The notes beneath the pieces are model-generated. The model worked only from the letters and a program-made list of their open reading frames with translations. It ran no database searches and had not been told where the DNA came from. From Ruminiclostridium herbifermentans (GTDB taxonomy: Bacteria; Bacillota; Clostridia; Acetivibrionales; DSM-1351), in NCBI RefSeq assembly GCF_005473905.2, contig NZ_CP061336.1, positions 4,518,501 through 4,582,500 of the forward strand: a stretch of 64,000 nucleotides of DNA, given 5' to 3'. Made by a program: the position numbers and the translations under genes. Positions 8,373-17,268 of the stretch are shown in pieces (the first letter of the stretch is position 1; every line of letters begins with the position of its first letter).

Positions 8373-10886
8373 ATGAAGATTTTTAAGAAAGATGTAATGG
8401 TATTAATAGTACTTTTATTATATGCAGCTGTTAGCGTTTTAGATATTTTCAACGATGGAAATGGTATTTTGCAGCTTATGTTAGCACTGTTGAGTTCATT
8501 TGTAGTCTTTTACATGCCATTATTATCATTTAAACCAAAAAAATTGGTAAATGCAGTTCTTCTCATGGCAAATATTGCTTTATTAGTAATTACCTATATT
8601 AACTTTAGAGTTTTATTGGTTAATATTTTATTTTTGTCGTACTTAATTTGGAACCTGATTACAGAAAAACTAATACAGTATAAATTCTTACTGCCATTTA
8701 CTTTATTAGTTTCCTATGTATCTGTATATGGGGCTTCTTTTTTAGAATTTAGTATTCCCCTATTTATAATAGTTTTTTACCCAATTTATGTATTAGGATT
8801 TATTACAAACCGTCATAATATGGTTAAAACAAAAAAAGTATGGGGCTTTACTATTTTCAACATATTGTTCTCTGGTCTTGCTCTTATAGCTATTATGTAT
8901 AAAGCATTAGGCAAATCCGTTTTGAGAAGCTTATTATTTCTGAACATTGAAAATCTGGGCACAGTAACTGCTATATACTTGCCATTTTTAGCCGTATTTT
9001 TAGCATGGTTTGCAGCTTCGTTTAATTTATTACTATATTTACCATTACAAAAATTTCAAAAGAGTAAAAAATCCTTTGAATTTACTGTTTATATTAGTAC
9101 AGTTTATAGATTTATAATGTTTTTTGTGGTTGTCGTTCTATCTGTGTTCATATGTGAATTCTCTATAAGACAGAGCTTTTTGACCACACTTCATGATATA
9201 TTAGAGCCAAACCTAATTTTTAACATTATATTTTTATCAGGAATATATTTATCTTTAATTTCATTAATTGGGAAAGGTATATCAAACGTCATCATTGCAC
9301 TCGTAACAGTTTTTTTAACATTAGCTAATTACATTAAATTTACTTATTTTGAAGAGCCTTTTTATCCTTGGGATATTTACTTAATAAAAAACCTATTTGG
9401 CATTTCTAAAGAATACCTAAATGCTACTTTTGTTATCACAGCATTAGTAGCTTTTGTAGCTATTGTTTTATTAATAATACATTTCAGAAGTAATGTTTTG
9501 AAATATTTAAAGCCCAAAATTTCACTTGCTTTGATACCATTTGGTGCTGTACTGTTTCTTTTTAGTATGAATGTCTTAGACCACAGTTCATTATCCACTC
9601 AAATTGGAATTCAAAAATCCTGGTACATTGGAAGATCTGAAATATTGGCAAATGGTATGCTGGCACAAAATTATTACTACCTGTATGATTTAGACAAATA
9701 CTTGAACCCCAAACCTAAGGGATATAATCAAGACAAAATATTAGCTGTTGATAAAAAATATGAAATGCCTGCTGATCAGGCTACTTCCACAACGAAAACC
9801 AAGCTGCATGAAAAACCTAATGTGGTTGTTATTATGAGCGAAAGTTACTGGGATTTGTCAAAATTGAGTGGAATTAAATTCAACAAAGATATTACTGAAA
9901 ATGTCCATAAATATCAAAAAGGTCAGCTTGCCCCTCCAGCAATTGGTGGCGGTACTGCTAATACTGAATTTGAAGCTCTTACTGGTATGTCAATGTACTT
10001 TATGAGCCCTGGAATAATTACCTACAATGCATATTTGAGAACTGAAACTCCTAGTATTGCTTCTGTTTTCAAAGATAATGGTTATAACACTACTGCAATT
10101 CATCCAAATTCTGGTTGGTTTTATAATAGAGATAAGGTTTATCCCTATTTTGGCTTTGATAAATTTATTGATGTGACTGGATTTAATATGGAAACAGAAG
10201 CAAAAGGACCTCACATATCTGATAATGCTTTGGTAAACAAGATTTTGTCTGAATTGAACTCTTCAGACAAGCCTTCCTTTATCTTTGCTGTTTCAATGGA
10301 AAACCATGATCCATTTGATAATAAGTACAAGGACTACGAATTTGATGTAACTGTTGAGTCAGACCAGCTTGATGCCACTCAAAAAGAAATTATCAGAGGC
10401 TATGCTCAAGGTATTTATGATGCAGATCAGGCTTTAGGTAGGTTGATTGATGAATTGAGCAAAAGCGATAAGCCTACTTTACTTTATTTCTTTGGAGATC
10501 ACGCTCCAAGATTGGGTACGCTTGACGAATATTACAAGGTTTATGATAAATTAGCTGTTGAAAACAAATCCGAAACTGAGCAAAAATTAGGGGAGCTGAG
10601 GTATTATACTACTCCTTTTGTGACATGGTCCAATTATACAGAACTGCGTTCGTTCTCTAAAATTATTTCTCCATCCCATATCAGTTACGAAATTCTGAAG
10701 GATGCTGGAGTAAAGTACCCGAACTATTTCAATATACTGGCTCAATTAGAGAACAATTATCCTATTATGCATCAAAAGGGCATGGATTTAATTAACCCTG
10801 ATGATGAATTAGTCCAGGATTATCAGCTTATTCAGTATGATATTTTGTTCGGAAATCAGTATTTGAAAGATATATGGAACAAATAA
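8373..10886 (+). CDS. LTA synthase family phosphoglycerol transferase
   Basis: Membrane enzyme that moves glycerophosphate from phosphatidylglycerol onto a polymer or glycan outside the cell, as in lipoteichoic acid synthesis. Seen: 837 aa. The N-terminal 400 residues have about ten hydrophobic segments, then comes an extracytoplasmic sulfatase-fold domain from about 482. Catalytic features: E490 in IMSESYWD; GGGTANTEFE with the nucleophile Thr528; H645 in ENHDPF; D709-H710 in FFGDHAPRLG. It is longer than classic LtaS (about 650 aa, five membrane segments), so the membrane part is expanded and the acceptor may differ. The start has a modest purine-rich site. The long leader contains a stable helix, and a large hairpin follows the stop. 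Confidence 0.88.
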   Translation: MKIFKKDVMVLIVLLLYAAVSVLDIFNDGNGILQLMLALLSSFVVFYMPLLSFKPKKLVNAVLLMANIALLVITYINFRVLLVNILFLSYLIWNLITEKLIQYKFLLPFTLLVSYVSVYGASFLEFSIPLFIIVFYPIYVLGFITNRHNMVKTKKVWGFTIFNILFSGLALIAIMYKALGKSVLRSLLFLNIENLGTVTAIYLPFLAVFLAWFAASFNLLLYLPLQKFQKSKKSFEFTVYISTVYRFIMFFVVVVLSVFICEFSIRQSFLTTLHDILEPNLIFNIIFLSGIYLSLISLIGKGISNVIIALVTVFLTLANYIKFTYFEEPFYPWDIYLIKNLFGISKEYLNATFVITALVAFVAIVLLIIHFRSNVLKYLKPKISLALIPFGAVLFLFSMNVLDHSSLSTQIGIQKSWYIGRSEILANGMLAQNYYYLYDLDKYLNPKPKGYNQDKILAVDKKYEMPADQATSTTKTKLHEKPNVVVIMSESYWDLSKLSGIKFNKDITENVHKYQKGQLAPPAIGGGTANTEFEALTGMSMYFMSPGIITYNAYLRTETPSIASVFKDNGYNTTAIHPNSGWFYNRDKVYPYFGFDKFIDVTGFNMETEAKGPHISDNALVNKILSELNSSDKPSFIFAVSMENHDPFDNKYKDYEFDVTVESDQLDATQKEIIRGYAQGIYDADQALGRLIDELSKSDKPTLLYFFGDHAPRLGTLDEYYKVYDKLAVENKSETEQKLGELRYYTTPFVTWSNYTELRSFSKIISPSHISYEILKDAGVKYPNYFNILAQLENNYPIMHQKGMDLINPDDELVQDYQLIQYDILFGNQYLKDIWNK

Positions 10887-10922
10887 TTAATTGACATAAA
10901 AATTATTTCTCTAAACTAATAT

Positions 10923-10975
10923 AAGTTCCAACATTTAACATCGTACTTCTTCTGTACATTAAATGCTGGGACTTA
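10923..10975 (+). terminator. Terminator hairpin after LtaS-like gene
   Basis: AAGTTCCAACATTTAA pairs with TTAAATGCTGGGACTT (two G-U pairs), with an inner GTAC/GTAC, followed by ATTTATTAA. It sits between convergent genes and may serve both. Confidence 0.6.
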
Positions 10976-11071
10976 TTTATTAACATAAATTTTATTAATA
11001 CAGCGCGTTAATATCAAGCTATTCGCTTAAAGGAACTCTTATTAATTATTATAATTGTATAAAATACGTTA

Positions 11072-11551
11072 CTACTTGTGATAGGTCTCATTTTTCATTA
11101 TCTTAAAAGCCCTATATACTTGCTCTAATAAAATTAGTCTTGCTAATTGATGGGGAAATGTCATTTTTGAAAGGCATATTCTATAGTTAGCTAGATTAAT
11201 CAGGCTTTGGTCTAAACCCAATGAACCGCCAATTATAAATGTAATATGTGAATTGCCTGAAAGCATTATATTCTCTAGCTTGGCTGAGAATTTTTGAGAA
11301 TCAAGCTGTTCTCCAGCTAAGTCCAGCAAAATAATATATGAACCATCTTTAATTTTCTTTATTAGACGTTCTGCCTCTTTTTGCTTTACCTGAGACTCCT
11401 GTGCAGCACTTAAGGATTCTGGCGCATGCTCATCTTCAACCTCAATTTGTTCAATTTCAGCAAAGCGAGAAAGCCTCTTAATATATTCTGATATACCGTC
11501 TTTTAAATATTTCTCTTTCAATTTTCCAACTGCAGCAATACTTATTTTCAA
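11072..11551 (-). CDS. rlmH: RlmH, 23S rRNA pseudouridine-1915 methyltransferase
   Basis: Methylates N3 of pseudouridine 1915 (E. coli numbering) in 23S rRNA using SAM (SPOUT family, dimer). Seen: 159 aa from a TTG start, N-terminus MKISIAAVGKLKEKYL, SAM-knot FIIGGSLGL at about 106-113, and C-terminal YHK, all typical. Start: TTG at 11549-11551 has GGAGG six bases upstream. An in-frame ATG at 11587 would add 12 non-conserved residues and lies upstream of that ribosome site. It follows walJ as in Bacillus, but here 740 bp away, because four tandem copies of its own promoter/leader region lie in between. It therefore probably has its own promoter inside the repeats. Confidence 0.94.
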   Translation of the reverse strand: MKISIAAVGKLKEKYLKDGISEYIKRLSRFAEIEQIEVEDEHAPESLSAAQESQVKQKEAERLIKKIKDGSYIILLDLAGEQLDSQKFSAKLENIMLSGNSHITFIIGGSLGLDQSLINLANYRICLSKMTFPHQLARLILLEQVYRAFKIMKNETYHK

Positions 11552-12190
11552 GCTATACCTCCATCTTATTGATATCTCTAATAACACAAATAAGTTATTA
11601 AAAAGTATATGTCATTGCTTGATTTGCTCAAACCTACAAAAACTGCTTGCAGGTTTTTGCTACTCGAAAATGCACCATGTTTGTACAAACTTTATTTTCG
11701 AGTTTTTCAAGCTATACCTCCATCTTATTGATATCTCTAATAACACAAATAAGTTATTAAAAAGTATATGTCATTGCTTGATTTGCTCAAACCTACAAAA
11801 ACTGCTTGCAGGTTTTTGCTACTCGAAAATGCACCATGTTTGTACAAACTTTATTTTCGAGTTTTTCAAGCTATACCTCCATCCTATTGATATCTCTAAT
11901 AACACAAATAAGTTATTAAAAAGTATATGTCATTGCTTGATTTGCTCAGACCTACAAAAAACTGCTTGCAGGTTTTTGCTACTCGAAAATGCACCATGTT
12001 TGTACAAACTTTATTTTCGAGTTTTTCAAGCTATACCTCCATCTTATTGATATCTCTAATAACATAAATAAGTAATTAAAAAGTATATGTCATTGCTTGA
12101 TTTGCTCAAACCTACAAAAAACTGCTTGCAGGTTTTTGCTACTCGAAAATGCACCATGTTTGTACAAACTTTATTTTCGAGTTTTTCAAG
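11545..12190 (-). repeat. Four-copy 159/160-bp tandem repeat carrying the rlmH promoter, RBS and a mini-ORF
   Basis: Units at 11545-11703, 11704-11862, 11863-12022 and 12023-12182, plus the closing 8 bp CTTGAAAA (12183-12190, minus strand). They are nearly identical: a few substitutions, and one extra A in the last two. Read on the minus strand each unit holds: a TTG-started 16-codon frame ending TAG (11660-11710, 11819-11869, 11979-12029, 12139-12189) spanning a CTCGAAAAT/ATTTTCGAG hairpin with inner palindrome TTTGTACAAA; a small CTG/CAG hairpin followed by TTTTT; a promoter-like TTGAGC-16 bp-TATACT; then GGAGG six bases before TTG. Only the unit nearest rlmH feeds rlmH itself; the other sites lead into mini-ORFs. 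Confidence 0.85.
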
Positions 12191-12201
12191 TCACCAAAAT
12201 A

Positions 12202-12223
12202 GGGAATCAAAACACTGATTCCC
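12202..12223 (-). terminator. Terminator after walJ
   Basis: GGGAATCA and TGATTCCC pair around a 6-nt loop, followed on the minus strand by TATTTTGG. It lies 70 bp past the walJ stop and just before the repeat array, so rlmH is probably transcribed separately. Confidence 0.65.
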
Positions 12224-12293
12224 CAAAAAGTTCATAAACTAAGCTATGTAAATGTTGCATTAAATAAATCAGCATTTAGCATTACTCTTTTGT

Positions 12294-13085
12294 CTATAAT
12301 ATATTCATACGTCCCACCCTATCACGTAAGGCTACCTCAACAGTTACATCACAGCCTACAGCGATTTTTCTCTCATTAAGGGCGTTTATTGTTGTTTGAT
12401 ATGCTAACTCCGGGAAGTTATTCTCATTGCTTAAATGGCCTAAAATAAAGCGTCTGCCGCCCTTCTCTGCCAAATATGCAATTACTTCTGCACAGCTTTC
12501 ATTTGATAAGTGCCCTCTATCACCCATTATCCTCTTTTTTAAATGCCATGGATAAGGTCCCATTTTAAGCATTTCTATATCATGGTTTGATTCAATCAAA
12601 AGTAAATCATTTCCCTCAATATGGGAGAGTATCTCATTATTCATATGCCCAATATCTGTAGCAGTAGTTATTCTCTTACCTTGTACAAAAAAACTATATC
12701 CTACTGGTTCAGCAGCATCATGTGGAATAGAAAATGGCTTTACGCAAATATCTCCGATTTCAAATTCCTTTCCTGTAGAGAAGGTAACTTTATTTTCCAG
12801 CTTTACTGGTCCAAGCCCGCACTCCATAGCACACCATGTAGACTCATTTGCATATATTGGAATATCTTGTTTCCTTGATAATATTCCAGCGCCCCTCACA
12901 TGGTCTATGTGCTCATGGGAAATTAATATAGCGCTTAACTCCGATGGATTTTCACCAATGGAGCAAAGCGCTTCTAGTATTCTCTTTCCACTTAGTCCTG
13001 CATCTATAAGAATCTTTGTAGTTTCTGTACCAATAAACAAAGCATTTCCACTACTTCCACTAAACAAACTGCAAAATTTGACCAT
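12294..13085 (-). CDS. walJ: WalJ (YycJ) metallo-beta-lactamase-fold hydrolase
   Basis: Metal-dependent hydrolase of the MBL fold. In Bacillus and relatives it accompanies WalRK and has been linked to cell-wall homeostasis and DNA repair; its substrate is not settled. Seen: 263 aa, N-terminus MVKFCSLFSGSSGNALFIG, typical of YycJ, and the metal site SHEHIDH with H57, H59, D61 and H62. Further ligand-like residues are the His in IPHDAAEP, the Asp in TATDIGH and the His in LGHLSNENN. There is no signal peptide. It starts 25 bp after murA ends, so the two are probably co-transcribed, and it is followed by a terminator. Confidence 0.93.
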   Translation of the reverse strand: MVKFCSLFSGSSGNALFIGTETTKILIDAGLSGKRILEALCSIGENPSELSAILISHEHIDHVRGAGILSRKQDIPIYANESTWCAMECGLGPVKLENKVTFSTGKEFEIGDICVKPFSIPHDAAEPVGYSFFVQGKRITTATDIGHMNNEILSHIEGNDLLLIESNHDIEMLKMGPYPWHLKKRIMGDRGHLSNESCAEVIAYLAEKGGRRFILGHLSNENNFPELAYQTTINALNERKIAVGCDVTVEVALRDRVGRMNIL

Positions 13086-13110
13086 TTATTTTAAACCCCA
13101 TTTATCATAG

Positions 13111-14391
13111 TTAATCATCAGTTGAAACCCTAGTAATATCCGCTCCAAGAGCATTTAACTTTTGAACAAAATTCTCATAGCCTCTATCTATATACTTAAT
13201 ATTAGTAACCTCTGTACGGCCTTTTGCAACTAGACCAGCCATAACCATTGCTGCGCCTGCCCTAAGGTCTGTAGCTTTTACTGGTGCACCTGATAAAACA
13301 TTTGCTCCATCAATAACAGCAATTCTTCCTTCAACCTTTATCTTTGCACCCATTCGCTTCAATTCATCTGCATACTGGAATCTAGAATCCCAAACACCTT
13401 CTGTAATGGTGCTTACACCCTCAGCCATATTAAGCAATACCGTTACCTGCGGCTGAAGATCTGTCGGAAATCCCGGATATGGCAGCGTCATTATATTAAC
13501 ATTTTTAACTTTTTTCCCACTTATAACTCTAATAAAATCTTCGTCCTCAATTACAGTAACACCCATTTCTATTAGCTTTGCAGTTAGCGATTCCATATGT
13601 TTGGGAATAATATTTTTAACAACAACATCCCCCTTAGTTGCAGCAGCGGCAATCATAAATGTCCCTGCTTCAATCATATCAGGAATAATTGAATGTGTAC
13701 CACCACCTTTTAAGTGGTCAACACCTTTGATTTTAATTACATCAGTTCCTGCTCCTCTAATATTGGCACCCATTGCATTCAAAAAGTTTGCCACATCAAC
13801 AACATGAGGCTCTTTTGCTGAATTCTCAATAATAGTTTGCCCTTTAGCCTTAACAGCTGCAAGCATCAAATTGATTGTCGCACCTACACTTACGACATCT
13901 AAATATATTTGAGCACCTTTAAGTTCTGAAGCATCAATTTTAACTATACCGTGTTCTATCTCAACAGTTGCACCCATTGCCTCAAACCCTTTAATGTGTT
14001 GATCAATTGGTCTAAACCCAAAATCACATCCACCCGGCAATGAAACTTCTGCTTTCCCAAATCTTGCAATCAGAGCTCCTAATAAATAATATGAAGCTCT
14101 CATGCTTTTTACAAGTTCATAAGGAGCTTTCCAGCAATTAACCTCACGAGTGTCACAAATAACGGTGTTATCATCTTCCTTTGTTATTTTGGCACCTAAT
14201 TTACTCAGTATATCTAATAATACTCTGACATCCTTAATATCTGGAACATTTTCAACTCTGCTGATTCCGTTTACAATAAGAGCTGCTGGCAAAACAGCAA
14301 CTGCAGCATTTTTTGCTCCACTTATGTTAACTTCTCCGTTCAAGGAACATGGACCATTAATAACAAACTTCTCCAAACTCTCATACACCAA
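13111..14391 (-). CDS. murA: MurA, UDP-N-acetylglucosamine 1-carboxyvinyltransferase
   Basis: First committed step of peptidoglycan synthesis: transfer of enolpyruvate from PEP to UDP-GlcNAc; target of fosfomycin. Seen: 426 aa, substrate-binding GAKNAA (K27), and the active-site loop LPGGCDFGFRPIDQH with nucleophile Cys122. The cysteine predicts fosfomycin sensitivity at the enzyme level. Start uncertain: the frame opens with TTG at 14391, with GAAGG too close. TTG at 14376 (MEKFVINGP, the usual N-terminus) has a better-spaced GGTTGGTG. Unusually it lies inside the wal operon, between walI and walJ, behind terminator-like repeats. Confidence 0.94.
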   Translation of the reverse strand: MVYESLEKFVINGPCSLNGEVNISGAKNAAVAVLPAALIVNGISRVENVPDIKDVRVLLDILSKLGAKITKEDDNTVICDTREVNCWKAPYELVKSMRASYYLLGALIARFGKAEVSLPGGCDFGFRPIDQHIKGFEAMGATVEIEHGIVKIDASELKGAQIYLDVVSVGATINLMLAAVKAKGQTIIENSAKEPHVVDVANFLNAMGANIRGAGTDVIKIKGVDHLKGGGTHSIIPDMIEAGTFMIAAAATKGDVVVKNIIPKHMESLTAKLIEMGVTVIEDEDFIRVISGKKVKNVNIMTLPYPGFPTDLQPQVTVLLNMAEGVSTITEGVWDSRFQYADELKRMGAKIKVEGRIAVIDGANVLSGAPVKATDLRAGAAMVMAGLVAKGRTEVTNIKYIDRGYENFVQKLNALGADITRVSTDD

Positions 14392-14505
14392 CCTTCAGAC
14401 ATCTTTTATGCTAAACATTATGCATTAGTCAACATTATATCACTTAGTATAAAATTATTCTACTACTAAAATTATTTTATAATGCCTAGATTCATTATAA
14501 ACCTT

Positions 14506-14885
14506 TTTTGCAGAAAAATTGTATTATACTATTGGCATTTCAACTGACATTTCAACGAGGCAGCAGATATTATTACAGCCTGAAAACCAAGCTAACAACA
14601 GCATTTCAAAAGGCACGAGACTCTATCACCGCTAAAAACAAAAAACATTACCCGCCAATTGTAGAAGTAAGTGGTCTTTTCTTGCTTCGCTATAACGCCT
14701 AAAAATAAAAATAGTGCCCTACACTTGTAGAAGCAGGGGGTTCTTTTCTCACCTCATCATAACGCCTAAAAATAAAAATAGTGCCCTACACTTGTAGAAG
14801 TAGAGGATGATATTTTCTAGATTGCAGAAAAATTTTATTAGAATCAGCGGCATTTCAAAAGGCAGGAGAACCTCTCACCGCCTTA
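14506..14885. repeat. Degenerate repeats downstream of walI
   Basis: Non-coding DNA of the 517-bp walI-murA gap. A 40-bp unit recurs almost exactly at 14694-14733 and 14761-14800 (period 67) with a decayed third copy at about 14651-14667. On the minus strand each carries CTACAAGTGTAG followed by a T-rich tract. A second repeat pair, about 14597-14640 and 14848-14890, contains GCATTTCAAAAGGCA and its terminator-like hairpin. The block looks like a repeatedly duplicated terminator region. Confidence 0.65.
14859..14884 (-). terminator. Terminator after walI
   Basis: AAGGC..GAGA pairs with TCTC..GCCTT, followed by TTTTGAAATG on the minus strand, 25 bp past the walI stop. A decayed copy is at about 14609-14634. 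Confidence 0.55.
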
Positions 14886-14908
14886 AAACAAAATCAGTAT
14901 CCACAATT

Positions 14909-15754
14909 TTACCCAATCAAAGTTCCATTTCTAGCATTAAAATAGTACTCATCACCATTAGTGGTTTTTATTCTCCATGCTAACCCTTCATATGAGGTTT
15001 TGGTTTTTTTATCATTTTTAGTATATCCCTTAAACCCCATATCCACCTGAATTATATCTATTCCTGGATACTTTGTCATTTCGGTGATTAAAATCTCAAA
15101 TGATGGAATAACGAATACATCCTTTTTTATTGTTATACTTGTAGGCTTTCTATAGTGATACTTGATACTTTTAATTCTTAAATTACTAACCTCAACATCA
15201 ATATAGTTATCAAATACAGGATATTCCTTGTATTGCCCCTTATACGTTATTTTTACATTTTCTTCATTCTTAATATCAGCATAATAGCCGTCATGCTTAA
15301 ATTCGTTAAAAGGTAAGCCTATCTTTTCAAATAAATCCTTTAAGTACTTATCTACATTACCTTTAAGATCATCTCCATTAACTACTGGGCCACTTCCAGT
15401 ATCTGAAAATAAAAATCCCGAACCCTCATAAAACTCCAAGTTCTTTGAATCTTTTTTATATAAATTAATACCTTCTTTAATATAATTATTGCCAAGTAAT
15501 ATTTGTAATATCGCTGCTTTCTGTTTTTCGTCAAGAGCTTTTTCTTCATACTTTAGAGTATAATCATTTCCCGTATATTTGGGTATAGGACATTCAATAT
15601 GTATATTGTTCTGCATTAATATTTTCTGAGTGTTAATGATTGTCTGCTGAGAAATATCATCTATTTTAAGTTCATTATAGAGGGTAATAGCTAGAACTAT
15701 ATTCAATAATATAAAAACTGTTATTAGTATTGATTTTGCTCTCTTCCAGTCCAT
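14909..15754 (-). CDS. walI: WalI-like (YycI) regulator of WalK
   Basis: Membrane-anchored extracytoplasmic protein. In Bacillus, WalH and WalI form a complex with the sensor kinase WalK and adjust its activity. Seen: N-terminus MDWKRAKSILITVFILLNIVL, a hallmark of YycI with one membrane anchor at about 7-27, then about 250 residues outside with YycI-like C-terminal text EGLAWRIKTTNGDEYYFNARNG. Start: a GTG at 15766 has no properly spaced ribosome site; ATG at 15754 has GGGTGAT seven bases upstream (281 aa). It starts 23 bp after walH and ends before a terminator. Confidence 0.87.
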   Translation of the reverse strand: MDWKRAKSILITVFILLNIVLAITLYNELKIDDISQQTIINTQKILMQNNIHIECPIPKYTGNDYTLKYEEKALDEKQKAAILQILLGNNYIKEGINLYKKDSKNLEFYEGSGFLFSDTGSGPVVNGDDLKGNVDKYLKDLFEKIGLPFNEFKHDGYYADIKNEENVKITYKGQYKEYPVFDNYIDVEVSNLRIKSIKYHYRKPTSITIKKDVFVIPSFEILITEMTKYPGIDIIQVDMGFKGYTKNDKKTKTSYEGLAWRIKTTNGDEYYFNARNGTLIG

Positions 15755-15777
15755 AGATAATATCACCCGCCAAAATG

Positions 15778-17268
15778 TTATTTACTATTTGATTCCATTA
15801 AAATGTCATAAGTTCCATCCTTCGTATACAAAACAAAACTTGGAGTTATTTGATACTCTTGACTAAAAGGTTTATTAACCACATAGTATATTCCAAAATC
15901 CTTTGCAGAAAATTCATTCTTTAGTTCAGAGTAGTTATTATACATTTTACTGTACATATCTACAAAACTCCATTCATAGCTATTTATATTATTACCAACT
16001 TTAAACTTTAATGCTAACCATTTAAAGCTTATAACAGTTTTCGAGGACGCTTCTATAGAAATGCTGTTGTTTAGTTGGCTCTCATCACTAATTTTATAGT
16101 CTTTTAATAAAATAGGCGTTTCTCCCTTTTCTTCACCCAATGAAATGCTATAGTCAAAATTAAATGTATATGAGCCTTGGTTCACATCAATAGAATTAAG
16201 GTATACAGTTATATTTGACATTATATCATTCTGACTTCTATGTTCTAAAAGGTATGAAAGTGCTTTTTTATAAGACTCCAACACATTTAGTTCACCAGTA
16301 TTTTGCTGATTCCCTGTATACTTGCTGTACTCAAGAACAGAATTTTTGTATAGTCTATATAACCCATCTGCTTTCTTAAATACCACTACGCCATTTACAT
16401 CAACGTCAAAATCATAGTCTATTCTAGCATTTCCAAAAAGATCTAATGCCATATCATAAAAGTCATCATATGTGTATTCCTCTTTGTCTAAGCCATTAAT
16501 AGCCTCACAAATTATATCGGGATACTCTTCCTGCTTCTTGCCTGAAAATACACTCATCAAATCTTTAGAAATTTCAAATTTTCTATACTTTTCAATTGCC
16601 ATTTGATAACTCTTAGAATTAAAACTAGCTTTCTGGGATGCTAAAATTTCATTAAATACATTATAATTTAAGCTGTTATTATTAATGTTTTTTATACCAT
16701 AGGTATATATATTTTTGTCATCTCTGATATAAAGCGTATCAGCATAGCCGTTATCAGAGTCATCTGGACATATAACAAGCTTATATATACTAGATAAACC
16801 TTCAGCTTTGGTATCCTCTAAATCTAGAGTCCACTTTATAATATCAATAGGAATCTGAGTTTTAAACTCAAACATATATGGTTTATTCGCTACTAATGTT
16901 CCCCAATCATCCTCATTAAAAGGTTGAACCTTTTGTGGTTTAGTCTCTAATGCCTGATCAATGTACTGCTTAGCACCATTCCAAAGTATAGTATATTCTT
17001 TTGAACCATTTGGAATAACATAGTGTTCCTCATCGAAGCCTGTAGAAATAGCTATACGATAGGGTAACAAATATTCTTCTTTTAAATCGTCAATAGAAAT
17101 TGGAGAACTACTTTTTAATTTAGGATTTGAAAATAAAGAAATAGGAAAACTGTAGGATTGATTACTCCACAGAAATCCTATTTGAACTATACAAAGAATT
17201 ATTAAGCATACTAATAAAATAGCTTTAAATTTCTCATAATAGAAGTTACCATTGTTCTTATTTTTCAT
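15778..17268 (-). CDS. walH: WalH-like (YycH) regulator of WalK
   Basis: Partner of WalI in modulating WalK. Seen: 496 aa; a short basic N-terminus; one membrane anchor at about 14-32 (FKAILLVCLIILCIVQIGFLW); then a large extracytoplasmic part beginning with the F/L-S-N-P/I-S-I-D-D pattern of YycH. Sequence identity to Bacillus YycH appears low, so the assignment rests mainly on position (walR-walK-x-walH-walI), topology and length. Its ATG shares one base with the stop of the preceding gene (TAATG), so translation is coupled. Confidence 0.82.
   Translation of the reverse strand: MKNKNNGNFYYEKFKAILLVCLIILCIVQIGFLWSNQSYSFPISLFSNPKLKSSSPISIDDLKEEYLLPYRIAISTGFDEEHYVIPNGSKEYTILWNGAKQYIDQALETKPQKVQPFNEDDWGTLVANKPYMFEFKTQIPIDIIKWTLDLEDTKAEGLSSIYKLVICPDDSDNGYADTLYIRDDKNIYTYGIKNINNNSLNYNVFNEILASQKASFNSKSYQMAIEKYRKFEISKDLMSVFSGKKQEEYPDIICEAINGLDKEEYTYDDFYDMALDLFGNARIDYDFDVDVNGVVVFKKADGLYRLYKNSVLEYSKYTGNQQNTGELNVLESYKKALSYLLEHRSQNDIMSNITVYLNSIDVNQGSYTFNFDYSISLGEEKGETPILLKDYKISDESQLNNSISIEASSKTVISFKWLALKFKVGNNINSYEWSFVDMYSKMYNNYSELKNEFSAKDFGIYYVVNKPFSQEYQITPSFVLYTKDGTYDILMESNSK

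Noticed and set aside
11619-12050. 143-codon plus-strand ORF with internal repeats
   Set aside because: It is produced by the tandem 159/160-bp units upstream of rlmH; no ribosome site, and the peptide repeats follow the DNA period.
11545-12190. CRISPR array
   Set aside because: The repeats are 159-160 bp and contiguous, with no short repeat/unique spacer structure and no cas genes.
14508-14702. 64-codon plus-strand ORF in the walI-murA gap
   Set aside because: Lies in degenerate repeats, with no ribosome site and no recognisable protein features.
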